Shown: one piece after another, positions 49,101 through 53,798 of the stretch
Position numbering within the stretch: position 1 is the stretch's first letter
Layout: the number at the start of each line of letters is the position of its first letter
Assembly: GCA_006503475.1 (NCBI GenBank)
Contig: RSEH01000156.1
Location: forward strand, 1 to 64,000
DNA: 64,000 bases
Direction: 5' to 3'
DNA from: Stentor roeselii
Taxonomy: Eukaryota > Ciliophora > Heterotrichea > Heterotrichida > Stentoridae
Program-made: the position numbers and the translations under genes
The notes under the pieces: model-generated
Seen by the model: only the letters and a program-made list of their open reading frames with translations
Told to the model about the DNA's origin: nothing
Database searches by the model: none

Positions 49101-52010
49101 AAAGCCAGTGGTCGCATAGAACCAGACTTCATAAACATTCGTCGGGTCTTTCTGGTAAGTCTCAGGCAGATTCACAGTACTAGAATGATCAGTGACTCCA
49201 AGAACTAACATTCGATGAAAATTCGAGTTAAAGTTATTTTCGCCCTTGCATCTAATCCCGGAATTCACAATTTTATAACAGCCAGTATTAACACTTGCGA
49301 AGTAATAAGAAGGAAGCAGTACCTGAATAGTTCCCCCGTCAGTGATTCGATGATCTTGTTGAAACCTGAGTCTCCAAAGATTCGTGGTGTTCTTATCAAA
49401 AGCTGAATGTTTCTGCATTGCTCCATCGAAGTAGATGGTCGGGTTATAGTCGACTGCTGCATGATTAATTTCTATGTAGTCTCGTACTTTAGAGTCTATT
49501 ACAACGTAAGCTTGGATCATTGGTGACTGGATCCATAAACTTTGCTTGTCGGCAGTGAAGCAGGTTTTAAAGGGACTTGTTACTGATGAACTTGAAGGGT
49601 TTTTGTAAAGAATCCCAGCCGCTTGCGGCTGGGTGAAGACTTGGTAATCACTCACTGATCCTTCGAGCGATGATGAACTGCATTTGTTGATTGGAGTTCC
49701 TTGAGCGTTTGGATGGTCCCATTTGTAACCGTGGGGAAAGACGATGTATACCCAGCCTTCTCCTGATAATGAAGCGCTCATTGGAAGAGAAAAATCCATT
49801 TCTGTACTTGGATTGTCTATCTCGTATGAACTTGCTGTTACATCTCCTGATAAGGCAGATGGAAGATCGATTAGTGAAGGAAGTTCGAATGTTTGCTCGT
49901 TTAGGATTACTCCTTTTTCGTCTTTTGTTCTCATTGTGAATTTAGGAACGAAACCGGAATATTCAGCATTTTTTACATTTGAGAGTTGGATCCACCTTGA
50001 GACACCACTTGATACCACACCATTGAAACCTTTCATTCTTACAAAAACTGGGTCTTTAGTTGTCCCAGCAGTAATCTCACAATATATACTACTAGGAGAG
50101 TTATCTGGAAAAGAGCTATCATAAGTACAAGCAAATTCTTGAGTTTCATAAGACTGCAGACCCCATCCAAGATCTCTTGGAAAGCTATTATTGGAAGTTT
50201 GGAATTCCCATTCGATAAGGCCGTCTGCAGGTATATCTACTGAGTTTTCAAGTTGAAACTTGAGCACATTCCAAGCATCTCTAGTATAATGTAAATACCA
50301 AAAGTCAATAGTTGAGAAACTATCCGGGTTAGTTCCAAAGATATATTCAGCTTCCTCCAACTGATTCCCATCAGAGTCATAAATCCTAGCAATAAACTTA
50401 TACTGTCCATAATCCTCCACAGGTATCATAAACCCTGAAGGCACTCCAGCAGTAGTAACCTTAATCGAAAGTGGACAACAGTCAACTCCAGTCATCGGAC
50501 TTTTAATCTGAATCTGAGGAGGACTAAGACTCGAGTCAAATTTACATAAGCTAGCAATAATCTCTTCCTTTCCAAATGTGCAAGAAACCTGTCCAGTTCC
50601 TGCAACAATAACACTAGGACAGTCAATTTTAATCTCCAAGTAATCCTCAGGAGGAACCTTACAAGAAAGGTAATTCCTCGGATGTATAAAAAAATCAATA
50701 GGCCCATAAGATCCGATGGGATTATCAACCCGATGCTTCAACATTTCAACAGAAAATCCTTCAGGGTACCCGACAGTGCTGATAGTGACATGGCCAGCAT
50801 TCGGGTTATCATCGATGATCAGCGAGTCAGGGTCATAAGTCTTGATAGCGAAAGCTCCAGTATCTCCAGATGTTGAAGGGTTATAAGCCTTGACCTTTAC
50901 TTTAATATACTGACCTGAAACCTTTTTGAAGTTCGCGAAGCTCACCATGTCAGTCGTCACTTCACAAGTCACGGAATCTCTGCCGGCGACAGGTTTGAGT
51001 CCTTGGAGACTAGTGCAAGAATCACGGATAAGGCCGTTGTAACCTTCTGGGAACACGACACTGACCTTCCCACCTTCAGGTACTTCGTTATAAGGCAGGA
51101 AGGTGAAGAAGTAAGTACTTGGAGTGTCTGTCATCAGGGGACTTCCAGTGATCTGCACTTTACTCACTGTCCCTGCTGCCACTGAAGGGCCGGAAACAGA
51201 AGAAGTCCTTGCAAGGACAGTGAAAGTGTTTTCTCTTAATACCTCCAGAGTGATGTCTTCAGTTTGGCCTGACTTCGGCGGATTCACTATTCCGTACACG
51301 TCAAACGTCAACGTCGACTCAGTCAGTCCTCTGGTGAAAGGAGAAAACAGCAAAACTTTATCATTCTTCGAAATCTCCAGCCCGAGCCAGTCATCCCATT
51401 CTTCAACGTAACAAGTCGGCGCTGAAAACGAAAAATCTGATGGAAATATCATCCTCAGCCAGGAAAACTTCGGGATATATCTGGAAGGAGTCAATTTGAA
51501 CTTGTATATCGGCGAGTACCTCGCCATCAATGCACCTTCGACTGTCAAAGACACTTCCAGAGAAACTGGCTCTTCTGCGATTCCAATGTTTGGGTATAAA
51601 GAATTCTCATCTATCACTGTTCCTGACTTTAAAGTTCTCACTTGAAAGACTCCTGTACTTCCTGATTCTGATGGATTTTTTATGTTTTCTATTTCGAACT
51701 TGTGTGCTCCGGCTTTTATTGTCCCTATGGTTAAGGTCAACTTTCGAGAGTTGACCGAACATGATATAGGGAATGGATCTCGGTCTGTTATACGGAAAGA
51801 TGAACATGAACTCAAACCTAGGTCATTTTCGTACTGTTTCGGGAAGTCGATCGTCACTGAGGCTTCTGAGTCGATGTCAGAAGGGATCCAGAAATTGAAA
51901 TAGTAACGAGAACGGAAACCTTGGTTGTTCCATTCGAGTTCTATTGGCTTTGTTTTGTCTGGGCTTATCAGCCCACCCTTGCAAATAGTTAGGAATACCA
52001 AAAGAAACAT
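28170..52010 (-). CDS. Giant secreted/surface super-repeat protein, 7,946 residues
   Basis: Single uninterrupted frame of 23.8 kb, over a third of the window, starting MFLLVFLTICKGG (signal peptide) and ending in a short hydrophobic tail (CGRNFLISLVIIIFT) compatible with GPI or tail anchoring. The protein is almost wholly beta-rich, Ser/Thr/Gly/Pro-rich modules with paired cysteines. Recurrent motifs are an FP edge such as VTFPDDFSFPSPDC, a closing (I/V)KNPS with small residues, an AP/DG module, and a DLGTG-type module that recurs about twelve times with a 1.65-1.96 kb period. Near the C-terminus (about residue 7,580) a fibronectin-III-like domain reads DNDPPAIYSV through TRYVLFIAAVDRAG. I recognise no named family; similar huge FP/NPS-repeat proteins are common but unannotated in ciliates. 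A role in cell coat, adhesion or pellicle is inference. Confidence 0.85.
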   Translation of the reverse strand: MFLLVFLTICKGGLISPDKTKPIELEWNNQGFRSRYYFNFWIPSDIDSEASVTIDFPKQYENDLGLSSCSSFRITDRDPFPISCSVNSRKLTLTIGTIKAGAHKFEIENIKNPSESGSTGVFQVRTLKSGTVIDENSLYPNIGIAEEPVSLEVSLTVEGALMARYSPIYKFKLTPSRYIPKFSWLRMIFPSDFSFSAPTCYVEEWDDWLGLEISKNDKVLLFSPFTRGLTESTLTFDVYGIVNPPKSGQTEDITLEVLRENTFTVLARTSSVSGPSVAAGTVSKVQITGSPLMTDTPSTYFFTFLPYNEVPEGGKVSVVFPEGYNGLIRDSCTSLQGLKPVAGRDSVTCEVTTDMVSFANFKKVSGQYIKVKVKAYNPSTSGDTGAFAIKTYDPDSLIIDDNPNAGHVTISTVGYPEGFSVEMLKHRVDNPIGSYGPIDFFIHPRNYLSCKVPPEDYLEIKIDCPSVIVAGTGQVSCTFGKEEIIASLCKFDSSLSPPQIQIKSPMTGVDCCPLSIKVTTAGVPSGFMIPVEDYGQYKFIARIYDSDGNQLEEAEYIFGTNPDSFSTIDFWYLHYTRDAWNVLKFQLENSVDIPADGLIEWEFQTSNNSFPRDLGWGLQSYETQEFACTYDSSFPDNSPSSIYCEITAGTTKDPVFVRMKGFNGVVSSGVSRWIQLSNVKNAEYSGFVPKFTMRTKDEKGVILNEQTFELPSLIDLPSALSGDVTASSYEIDNPSTEMDFSLPMSASLSGEGWVYIVFPHGYKWDHPNAQGTPINKCSSSSLEGSVSDYQVFTQPQAAGILYKNPSSSSVTSPFKTCFTADKQSLWIQSPMIQAYVVIDSKVRDYIEINHAAVDYNPTIYFDGAMQKHSAFDKNTTNLWRLRFQQDHRITDGGTIQVLLPSYYFASVNTGCYKIVNSGIRCKGENNFNSNFHRMLVLGVTDHSSTVNLPETYQKDPTNVYEVWFYATTGFKSGTAKVEIFSQDEDDGIDKRIDQKIEDIVIDDNLYPFYVSMDSLYTNYIEAYGSESWNSLQEWGPIKIIVKPNEIFPETNTLYNTRVNITFPCISGVRYFTKNVDGLIQCRMKTLNDFMEEGYFGRMCTFIEGASGTPCTPDMVTFYTPEELRIDPSLAAPYDYYEIELNTIGVTDPLKNGFLYPEETGYYRFIVNLDKNNGVNIEQAEPFLYVMEDRFTYLYTTSEHKRIGDANIMMFNFKIQHNITSSDNTTYPGYLLLEFPFDYSGTGAGWSSDLGTGIPDGGKIDCLQNLTIQTIPTLTQDPVYNESRVECFLKYGYYDYTTIIVKNIKSPNPGSIFNLYFGGIINPSKNLYDFPIRIRTVYEDLSNYSNPSWVTLDTKLNTYVETAFNIGGGSGQTTTHIEDDYSRVVNPVHFIPGMDNLTVSFNIENTATVATGTWIWVQVPVGFRLPDWKNTKISLKVINGSTNGVRDNLDICNPSPIIYTWPETRMFKFMNCRDLTVKKYNLKDLDKKSTPNRVEFFPITMEDWPDYPITSKTWVVMSRRSSLSRTNKFPTSYARTSTSCSVSFAGTTEYGYFDTDEIYSFQFTCTSEVPSTGEYIIYFPIEFAAGSIDDSSCSFIGASVVTSANGASCNVVRDTELHISGFSGNIAAGSLVDLTVSVKNPPQGTMSNPYTAKRFVIASYNSTDTFKGSFEVIDRADPAGTAWFTDPNSPSLEPPIITNQVTGEIIYHNAFPLPNGGIGPLEFEIQLAETITKKTGYVVLSTYETISLPTNGQIRCVWKVSSDEYLADNCLFTVTSSTSLPTTIKVQAPTSYDIAYNTKYLLHITTVFADQGVEGLKLESGLVRYGFLIEVHPTGGGVKYAEKRYVELVGTRFPYLSITADQWTQGTFTRISIDFRVTNTVAAGSRLVVEFPTSSSGLFLEDLGLGLTNNEQIPCLGAGSLTAGISCYLFVGSASLGLPVKVIISGFNDISSGNSYRIEFPKIFNPSTGGDEVQISLTMYALDMTDGWPGTHLHYRQVEKIYRVKTNSPADFDQNPPTVSGSDFTFDLSQITTASGDFLALSIHSAASLASSSPTCSTTCKYFALANLVIFDVSGSLSSVTIENIINPLPDSQYLDFVIYHWSKNSLSSVISYASAKSLPITVSWPSKSQLFTSDVMEYLVQFMPTKAVPAEGSVVIEFPSGFNLPESTCYNVHDGSASFMTGTYTCSVSGLTATLSGFDKLATGKNVVVRILAENPSSAGTSSGVKVSTFSTTSGSASDQIETNTDSNVFDIVSAVTPSFYEVPRQYKKPVFATVGKYAPVRIELDGFGSILEDQGKIDVTLNGFGTIPNGAQGVCLFGAKRSRCSVSSSTVTVYAPEDNPVVNYPVVLTLTSTNADNIDEVGFEHPANPGLYKIEISADEQDDGTVDTIAVDYIQVFPDSFFSSFSVVPSHKTAEATNLFEFGLKVTTDIPDSGYLRIYFPTKDSWGHDLFENDLGTGFEHGEMIPCQPTPGTSNLNSMSNTQPLNCKLYHGNSGIGKPAIVEMTGFKTISAGTSISFVLWKVKNPKNELSDAIHIEMMALSLDDSYGELDFFHLNYVMTVTDKISSDPGTPSSPHDKPTTSGSVGGAVDITIPLMDNSAAIVSGTVFILEFDDQIDLQGLSLTGCTIFETLKILRVDSPSTGAAGRYPTITLTTNTIQHQWSTPVIKCYQWSNFVAQRDGNSYTGLDDLTLATFSSISTSFPGFLNMISRGTVTVVTSEEIPKDGTLVVTFPDDFSFPSPDCEVSGLSSLTNYKCLIDSSVATVDFYESIASGTTLTISCLMKALTDTSSSIQVDSFWDSLSTVGIETKSETVTANSATYPYPMYIAAPAQSESRSTAVKSTRASISFKLKPTFDISNINSDYFTVEMDTAFDGKSSGAELYCTVDSNRVPCEESIADKQFKVYASSLYSITAGNWHEVLISTHFADGGFDGFLQPSSELSNSFVVKLSDGTEETRTMSVAGGVLEYFNVDYLHTTAGQMNVFYFKIRSSSALDGSTDTIVLEFPLKDYNGNELFDYDLGSGKASGELFYLDNHQFSGSVKCILFHGDKTNNFPARVEISGFGSISASTDIPFDIARIKNPSTAGYDVQVSIRAYIYSSGLVEEERTVDYIFAPFEYSTSTSCTGNEPILSSYETEATSTLEFKCCASSDLQAGDMLILEIPDDYSFPSSPSVSNSFTSVFKKFESANWIIIKSSAAVACQSGNPSSTLTGFTNPAYEILENVLEFKAYIITKKPSVSSTTLYKPTMIDIYSFTKVATKITKAAAISISPSIAVTNLNSEEKVYSLLEVTISFTGSFPSNGYFTLELDTSTDPYYFQSGSGIDGKFKFKLNGNTFTVYDFSSISSPFVLQVPVKNPDLGSAISLNFEAFNSLDQSVGAVSITTSAMTSSSYNQLNEQSHIIRWLSVSSLSINFYFKLDSDITNTVYLTLNFGSIFDSTSFTGSFPVADSSSIYNGAACASPCSSSSWTGSNKLQYSFSSLSSGVHNIEFSGYSNIAISSSGLHLVEMWLSSSTTPSSSDYYYTFFMIVPSSSGTLDSANHYGTGTSEKSIIELEVTSSMTLTYFFLEFFQDFTSNQGFLSDLGTGLSDGDFISGITEYSGSETEDCVLRTSSSGMVSGVRCLSASFSDLSGHLIYLAGIKNPSGSTTGLYNIYMVTYSSSATKYHSFITNSVSISSNSPSSSSDNPSLSTIIVQENSVWTLTSLIDYTYAIPGDKVLIDFTNNLDSYDLASASLGSGITSMKVFKKNPSIWLVLQSIPNSAIKFSMNNPKHSSSSYSMSCSTFSGTNLVKIVTSSSLVISTGTATSYSESTPHVPTVPFTVAVDLSFTLPHYVPAGGSIVFSFTKSNFDSISCTACISSLTDVDYQNRVSYAITSNSNYWMVTVTNFEEISAGSVYLNQIRVECKTSGSYSIDLATYSGSNKIDIASLSLSVSSEVTLPGMVLLPRLSFLTTWKYPETSSVVDFELMINPYTTLDPADSSYLVIRFADNSVWKEKDSTASLKCLINENLSHDCSRTTTDIKIVNSIILTSGTLYKIRVFANNAKDDGLAAPTTSGWHQVTILTYKTTPIEDQGTVSVPISSPFSKLTSEIFAQGSSSSSLLHIKLTPSQTISSSGYLVVEFPLYDLETSQELFEAEIGSSQVDGTYFPCEVFESGTSLMSGVTCLVEQGFYTSTATVNSRLVVHLTGSLSSGNSYILGLPGIQVPSTAKGADLVIFSYSGSNLLDYQYLRSVHYVHTVTSTSTVPAEYPTISDSKLMSTGNTFTFKLQPSLPIQTSDVLIFEAKVGHVSITSTTSSSTGNNFLFIYPKAGWIVFQPSSIIDTASSTSIIFTNIDNPSYISSTSSDYIFKAYHVNALTSIRDRGVIAYEYTFSNSAPTPPFDLGTLSLTSWTCLTCTSTNIESSSEVMFKISFNFDLNLPSGSVFEVTFPDDSEEFQSVSKNCEAISAGFSAAASCGRDSGLMVRIENFGSYTAGENVDVYVKALSPPKQISTSAGSVNVYYDADGDKNIGSDTTSIVYTVNGPTSSPDGSAKVYFSMTSATISTRASQTSSFTVSFEPSSTISKSSGTFEISSSLTPSTTSYICKFIDRSKDFVEYISSSCTYSSPKFTISAPLTVNITSGQVWDLEIFTYSLSTNNGLTFPSSGQDLITVKAGSDTFEYYYEVIPAAASTAKVFSKCHTVDFLNFFEVWIETSVDTYSNGGRIEVLFEAESFENDLGTGTTDGQKVDCLSDFDTSSSIYCTLQVGSDAGFNYRPRGASVRVHSQDSDSGKKKVQIANVKNPSEADLNVKVRVRVFGLSGTTETTVIDEMIFYTLGTAESDAVELNEDSFLNGETDLLVGATNSFTVSTDISSSILSSSDYLFWRFPYILASSSITIQEDSTGDSQSTSFSLEKSSILESLIISSPPSPDSYTGSITWSISDFENPPYKPLNSPVLTIDVIINNFHKFSIKFSKNLLNHEPGQVTISQLYVSGNSIIQVEGYLNGYSDIDIIFEISGVMGTNLAISIDFPTTFALDTFCQVLEISLSPITGDWVDCRSSESSFILSNINGYSSNTKVRVRGWAKLPNSVGPHTVSIVFYYQYPSLVSYEGSETFSVINTPALSRFWIDFFIKNSNYQPVYAGETDWIYFDVSVPLDLTKNLGFVTFVFEANSFDMSVYKATCEWTSNSDNWQASDCLAQVDSGTSEFKVQVMAPEYHDITAGTWKVTIRGLSGGVYDGITYPSSSYKIALVNIEYSTDGSSSAVLGSANVKVPKDAFDSADIFTYNVLKDSEIIFEFEFVPENDVSKGIPQSGGKSYMLVYFPTVVNTLNCFDDDIGTGLGDQDLMDSFNVENLELLESRLVLGDQASGTHGVFYIRNYTNDLTAGTSYKFYLPWLKNPSSSDVLIHFFTEIWEENNGIYELKVYQEFRYCYDSKNQGITTKTSDVTYSSEIIHALADLGFKVSLTNTISGSDPSEKIVWKLSESKPEWTSNYCVSYTCEAILPKHLILMTPSSQILDQDTLTLEKVPNPDDPNEVQSWTLYIFKNNIIQDKLSYTKTPFSIPEPSGGASVTWRMPDENVENPLINRHDRYLFRFRPSTSIPLGGSLQITFPGLSTDSSNTYSVDNACNPLHGIFGNGGKCIKTSTTVITCSGFQQWDPYMPEIHIECYAINPSKEGNLDNFKVETFDSSGNSLFSKPITASFKITDAPKELKDFRMGWPERTRAPACENRNFADIFVKIVTQRSIYNTGHAVRIYLPSGVALTKDTDSTTYLECYWRNRFNKTPAEFCTVGTDAGQTVISVGVTDQQGLKPYSEYTVHVYTRDTSGGLYQTGVELPAFPEWESWYILATTGSKGDGAKVINEVCPVPWSDLQLRTYSFTVRKWNIWDLTFQPSRDIPVGGGVVVEMRTTNELDQIFELDLGLDMKPLETVKDIGCIVLSGFNSPSPGTIKCQVHKSTEITKKSPVFIYITGHSSDISSSSSHSIRIVKVKNPVQSFSEILNEQLRVHFTVWSFCSTSNTFGTDYARFNLDTLLNIFDYSGNSKMVEPSPAIFNDETISNPITTVFTVYTDPLEATIDLQVDIDTDSSFVIYEFDEAFTLPTTGSANIECNSETTNCDIYAESLWVVWRDDSNSDSSFLMKFLDAGNNLFKSPNYEDVDYNFTAYVIDEGIWAEEHYFVKIPKVNRVSPTVTITHRLSTLHRRTYDIWTVEITPSKGSSRVKRIDLWFPEEFLWLDSECSVEGLSQSTENIYPVSCVSDCNVEECDNHIVISNFEPQSSTGTIKVVLGAMNPAEALTTSDFQIFYYSDLEDTSQVVESWTGNQLDIDDIIYPNDYWVEWPTISINERELEQNSYGEIWFRFRSRKGLSSTKGWYKVILPDDFDIAPSASPRCTIYHKDLPFNNYPDRWSESRTHFEVPQCLYSNKVISIKFTGDVLREFYGIKKGVCTYLVLSTYPSPIDGSEGFKSSRSSGCYSIQFYAMEGSDVMESAVPDICVVGSPADDMTVDLSTLDADSDAILKVEFTTETFIPNGYFYMDGTTPGDQSTILLEFESYMSFEKDLNIDANDMKVFCNGIKGLSPRSGESLLCKLTYGIVSTSPALQHDPALVRVSNFEAISEETFISIHFPVIRTPVTVGDTPQIKVGVYKESFEGQVTWLISRKSFSLDPVLTSLNPTEQGVCTSIGSECYVTNKNIRTRTNLVLYFKASSDLLEGSMIVIQFPQQYLDIPENGVKASVKKNPLNDKNTETYIIDGIDVVTYPEAKMVALTLPGTIYSGEDVDVKLINFTNPSYVDSTGYIKYYSINDDKQIQDKFTTGNIFDIISFTPLKFSTYPVFTSNVFAKGSDVEVRLNFSLVISLESGSSIKVKLPDDYPDLSTITPQVTCQVNFGVCEVQNDDIYIKDYNLIPENSLICFKIFGLLNPDNALVVPQSSDGMTITALDSAEKTIAYAEFPRYRIVDSNPVLRLQVKILPEFYEAGVLTSYTFQLSTMQSLPSGGDIKIDFPEEYNDLPTTERCFTSGALKAFNSCTVKGKTLVVNTFTPIKRYVTFNITLGYIKNPETTGNTSSFSISTSFGGVTLDELDENDPSSMLVISPAPSLLNVLSSRFMPKNEAIFSQYTFVLENPIDINTTNQISMHIQFPVEYAYQLVFADTEVYCESTPSSETCFRKYPRTVVFDSLGQFSESQTMTFNIYAIVNPVKGTTNKLNIQLIDQQSGKVLASDQSIDFQVLDLPGVLNMSSVSSKSLTTHTFSDFLFKFTLEDASIKQNGEVLIKWPGNFHLLISGSYSCEFINSTDPRLLNPECNFKEDSGFRLSSTSTSQEITSVGQELFLLFKKVPTLQEHGNSGNFFILFIDKDAEIISVQSYPNLTPYPNLDFTNKGYRIFINTSEINVYQGAYSYAVVLTLEKPSFDLLKIRPVPQLNSIGVDPEELLWKYAWDKEKSFRVFVPNSVEPGRYLLSWIKTEVNNDTESRQYKPLVNMYINVLPPAGNIPIICEDISYIPLSGSSLPVKVWVPVKTYETIDISLTTSKPFQSDYVKINPSFLNLTYNNSASFFTVNLIYGAVSGWIELSVSGDASGIYYLERSLIPFQTLPIDNDPPAIYSVRLVELTRVSCKVQIKASELVQVFYQLTRKGSLVPVVQMLITGDIMWNDCENHVGSTWTDISLGYASVSFQGLTDATRYVLFIAAVDRAGRTTEGVTLFEFETLPTYLPAKFRIYVKEVSTIEQVLTGTAKALALPVEFLIHSGIDPSLGITRRLTEESLYYELTLFVNRVVDGEKPITYAKNLDRSPEKLKKYVPFYDGTPVSEFATEYDTASTGFLDDYLVSTDDRGNLVVSVGIKTDGKVFGVVLPSDTSKPNSAQIRDGLDGLNRKVRKGRFGSVEMIQGVKNELNFTGLTVMKEFTVYLTAENDLPGNPELIDDEQVLALTVWVGGQTDSSYKFKFKYLNCGRNFLISLVIIIFT
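32361..51830 (-). repeat. Protein-level super-repeat array (12 units) in the giant gene
   Basis: The DLGTG signature lies at about 51,822, 50,171, 48,268, 46,311, 44,647, 42,950, 41,262, 39,595, 37,858, 36,062, 34,303 and 32,385, reading NDLGLSS, RDLGWGL, SDLGTGI, EDLGLGL, NDLGTGF, YDLGSGK, SDLGTGL, AEIGSSQ, NDLGTGT, DDIGTGL, LDLGLDM and KDLNIDA. Steps are roughly 1,650-1,960 nt (550-650 residues). Each signature follows an FP-type strand and precedes a Cys pair and an NPS motif, so the unit comprises several domains. Nucleotide identity between units is low, indicating old duplication under protein-level constraint. Confidence 0.75.
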
Positions 52011-52448
52011 TTATGGGTAATGGCTTGGATTTAGATAAATTTGGTTGGAGCTTATTGAAGTCATCCTAAATTAGAATTTAAAGTCTGGAATTTCGGTATT
52101 GAGAGTATTAAAGTTGAAATATGAATCCTTTCGGAGGAATTTTGAATTTGAAAGAAGGGTTAAAATATTTTGGATTTTTTATAAGAAGATAAAATTTTTA
52201 TAATAGACTGCTATAAGTTTAAAGATTTATAAAACTTGGATTATAAAAATTGTTAAGATTTGGTATAGTAAATTAATTCTGTTAAAGATATGAGTTTAAA
52301 AAGCATATTATTGAGTAAACCAGATGATTAATCTTAATTAAAGATTTTAATCTTAAAGAATATTATAAAATAAACCCAATATCATAAATCTAAGTTTTCA
52401 CTTTCCTCTCTTATAGAATTTTCATCAAATACTTCATCAGTCTAAGAG

Positions 52449-52640
52449 TTATTTTAAAGTTGTCAAGAACTGTTCTGTTCTTTTTAATCTCTGGAGATTT
52501 TCTTGTCTGATTCGGTCATTAGCAACAAGTTTCGCAAATTTTTGATGATGATCTATCAGATGTTCTTCCAAGATGATGTTAATCGACTCGAAATAGTATA
52601 GTTGCTCGGCAAGCCCTCCTGTATAATTTCCTAATTTTTT
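52449..52640 (-). pseudogene. Orphan coding-like segment (63 codons, no start)
   Basis: This frame reads like a real protein end: from about codon 9, GLAEQLYYFESINIILEEHL, then DHHQKFAKLVANDRIRQE and a Lys/Arg/Gln-rich helix ending in TLK and TAA. Its base composition is visibly less AT-rich than its flanks. There is no ATG; a TGA closes the frame upstream, and I find no 15-16-nt intron that would link it to an upstream exon. It may be the last exon of a gene with an unrecognised intron, or the surviving end of a decayed gene. Homology not recognised. Confidence 0.35.
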
Positions 52641-52666
52641 TCAGTAAAAAAGAAGTTTAAGGTCTT

Positions 52667-52692
52667 ATGGTATCTACTGCATAAGATACCAT
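52667..52692. repeat. 9-bp perfect inverted repeat
   Basis: ATGGTATCT and AGATACCAT are separated by 8 nt, forming a small perfect hairpin just upstream of the orphan coding-like segment. No T-run follows and no RNA family is recognised. Confidence 0.4.
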
Positions 52693-53798
52693 CTGGATAT
52701 GCTCTAGATTATGCACTTAAATGTAGTTCTAGATGATTTTATATATTAATTTCATTTTTATGTGTTCTAACTTGTGAGTATTTACTACTTCTATAGTCAT
52801 ATTCTATAATAAAAGATTGGTAAAGAGTGCTATTTATCTTACGGTATCTGACATTACAGTGCATTAAATTGTCTTGATCAAATAAAAGAGAAATAATATC
52901 TAATTTATAAATTTTTGGTTATGTCTAAACTTCTTAAAGTATCATTATTATAAATTTGGCTTTCATAATTTTAATCTGCATAATAAATAAATATAAGATT
53001 TGCAATACTTTAACTTGAAGATGATAAAGATGAATAAGTTTTTTTTATTCAGCTTCTAATCAGTATGATCTTCATAAATAAATGAAGTATTTTTTGTTAA
53101 AATTTTCATGCGTATAGTTTTCATATTTCATCATTGTAATTATCTCTTATATGAAGCTAATCGTTTTATATGACATCTTGCTGATATCAACTATTGCGAT
53201 TTAGGCCAAACAATGTTGAACATTTTACTGAAGATTAGATTACCTTCTTGTCTACCAAGATCCTCTTCAATTTAGTTCTGGAAAATTATTGATTGTAAGC
53301 AGTGAATAATTTTATCAGACTAATCAAAACAGGATAGTAATTCGTTTAAAGCCAACTTAAATAACTTACTCCTTTGAAATTAACATTTCCAATATATTAA
53401 CAGCATCATTATCATTTATTTAAGTAAAATGAATTAGAAATACTTATAAAATAATAAGATATAAAGAGTGAATTTTAAAGATCAATTAACTATTGCATAT
53501 TAACTTCAGATTTTATACGAGATTGTAGATTACTTTTGTGTGACCATGATAATTTATTATTATAAGGTGGATGAGTGAACTTCATTTTATATGCTAGTGA
53601 GACACAAAAAAAACAGTTATATATGATGATATTTAATCTATGAAATATTCAATTAAATCTATAAATTTTTGTATTTATATGTTTATTAAATCCAATCACC
53701 AAAATACACATATTAAATCCTCCAACTTTCCCAATAAACCCTCTCAATGAACCCACGAATAACTACCTCAATCTAAAATCCTCTAATTAAGCTCAAAC

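Larger units (their letters stand above)
52011..53798. other. 1.8-kb AT-rich region upstream of the giant gene
   Basis: Contains the promoter of the giant gene on its left. Most is very AT-rich and non-coding in appearance. The exceptions are one coding-like segment at 52,449-52,640 and a 9-bp hairpin at 52,667-52,692, listed separately. Confidence 0.5.

Noticed and set aside
49744-50124. 126-codon open frame on the + strand
   Set aside because: Antisense shadow of a super-repeat unit in the giant gene.
53228-53243. Possible 16-nt intron (- strand GTAATCTAATCTTCAG) in a short open stretch reading EEDLGRQE
   Set aside because: Only about eight in-frame codons lie upstream before a stop and no start or further exon could be linked; chance is likely.
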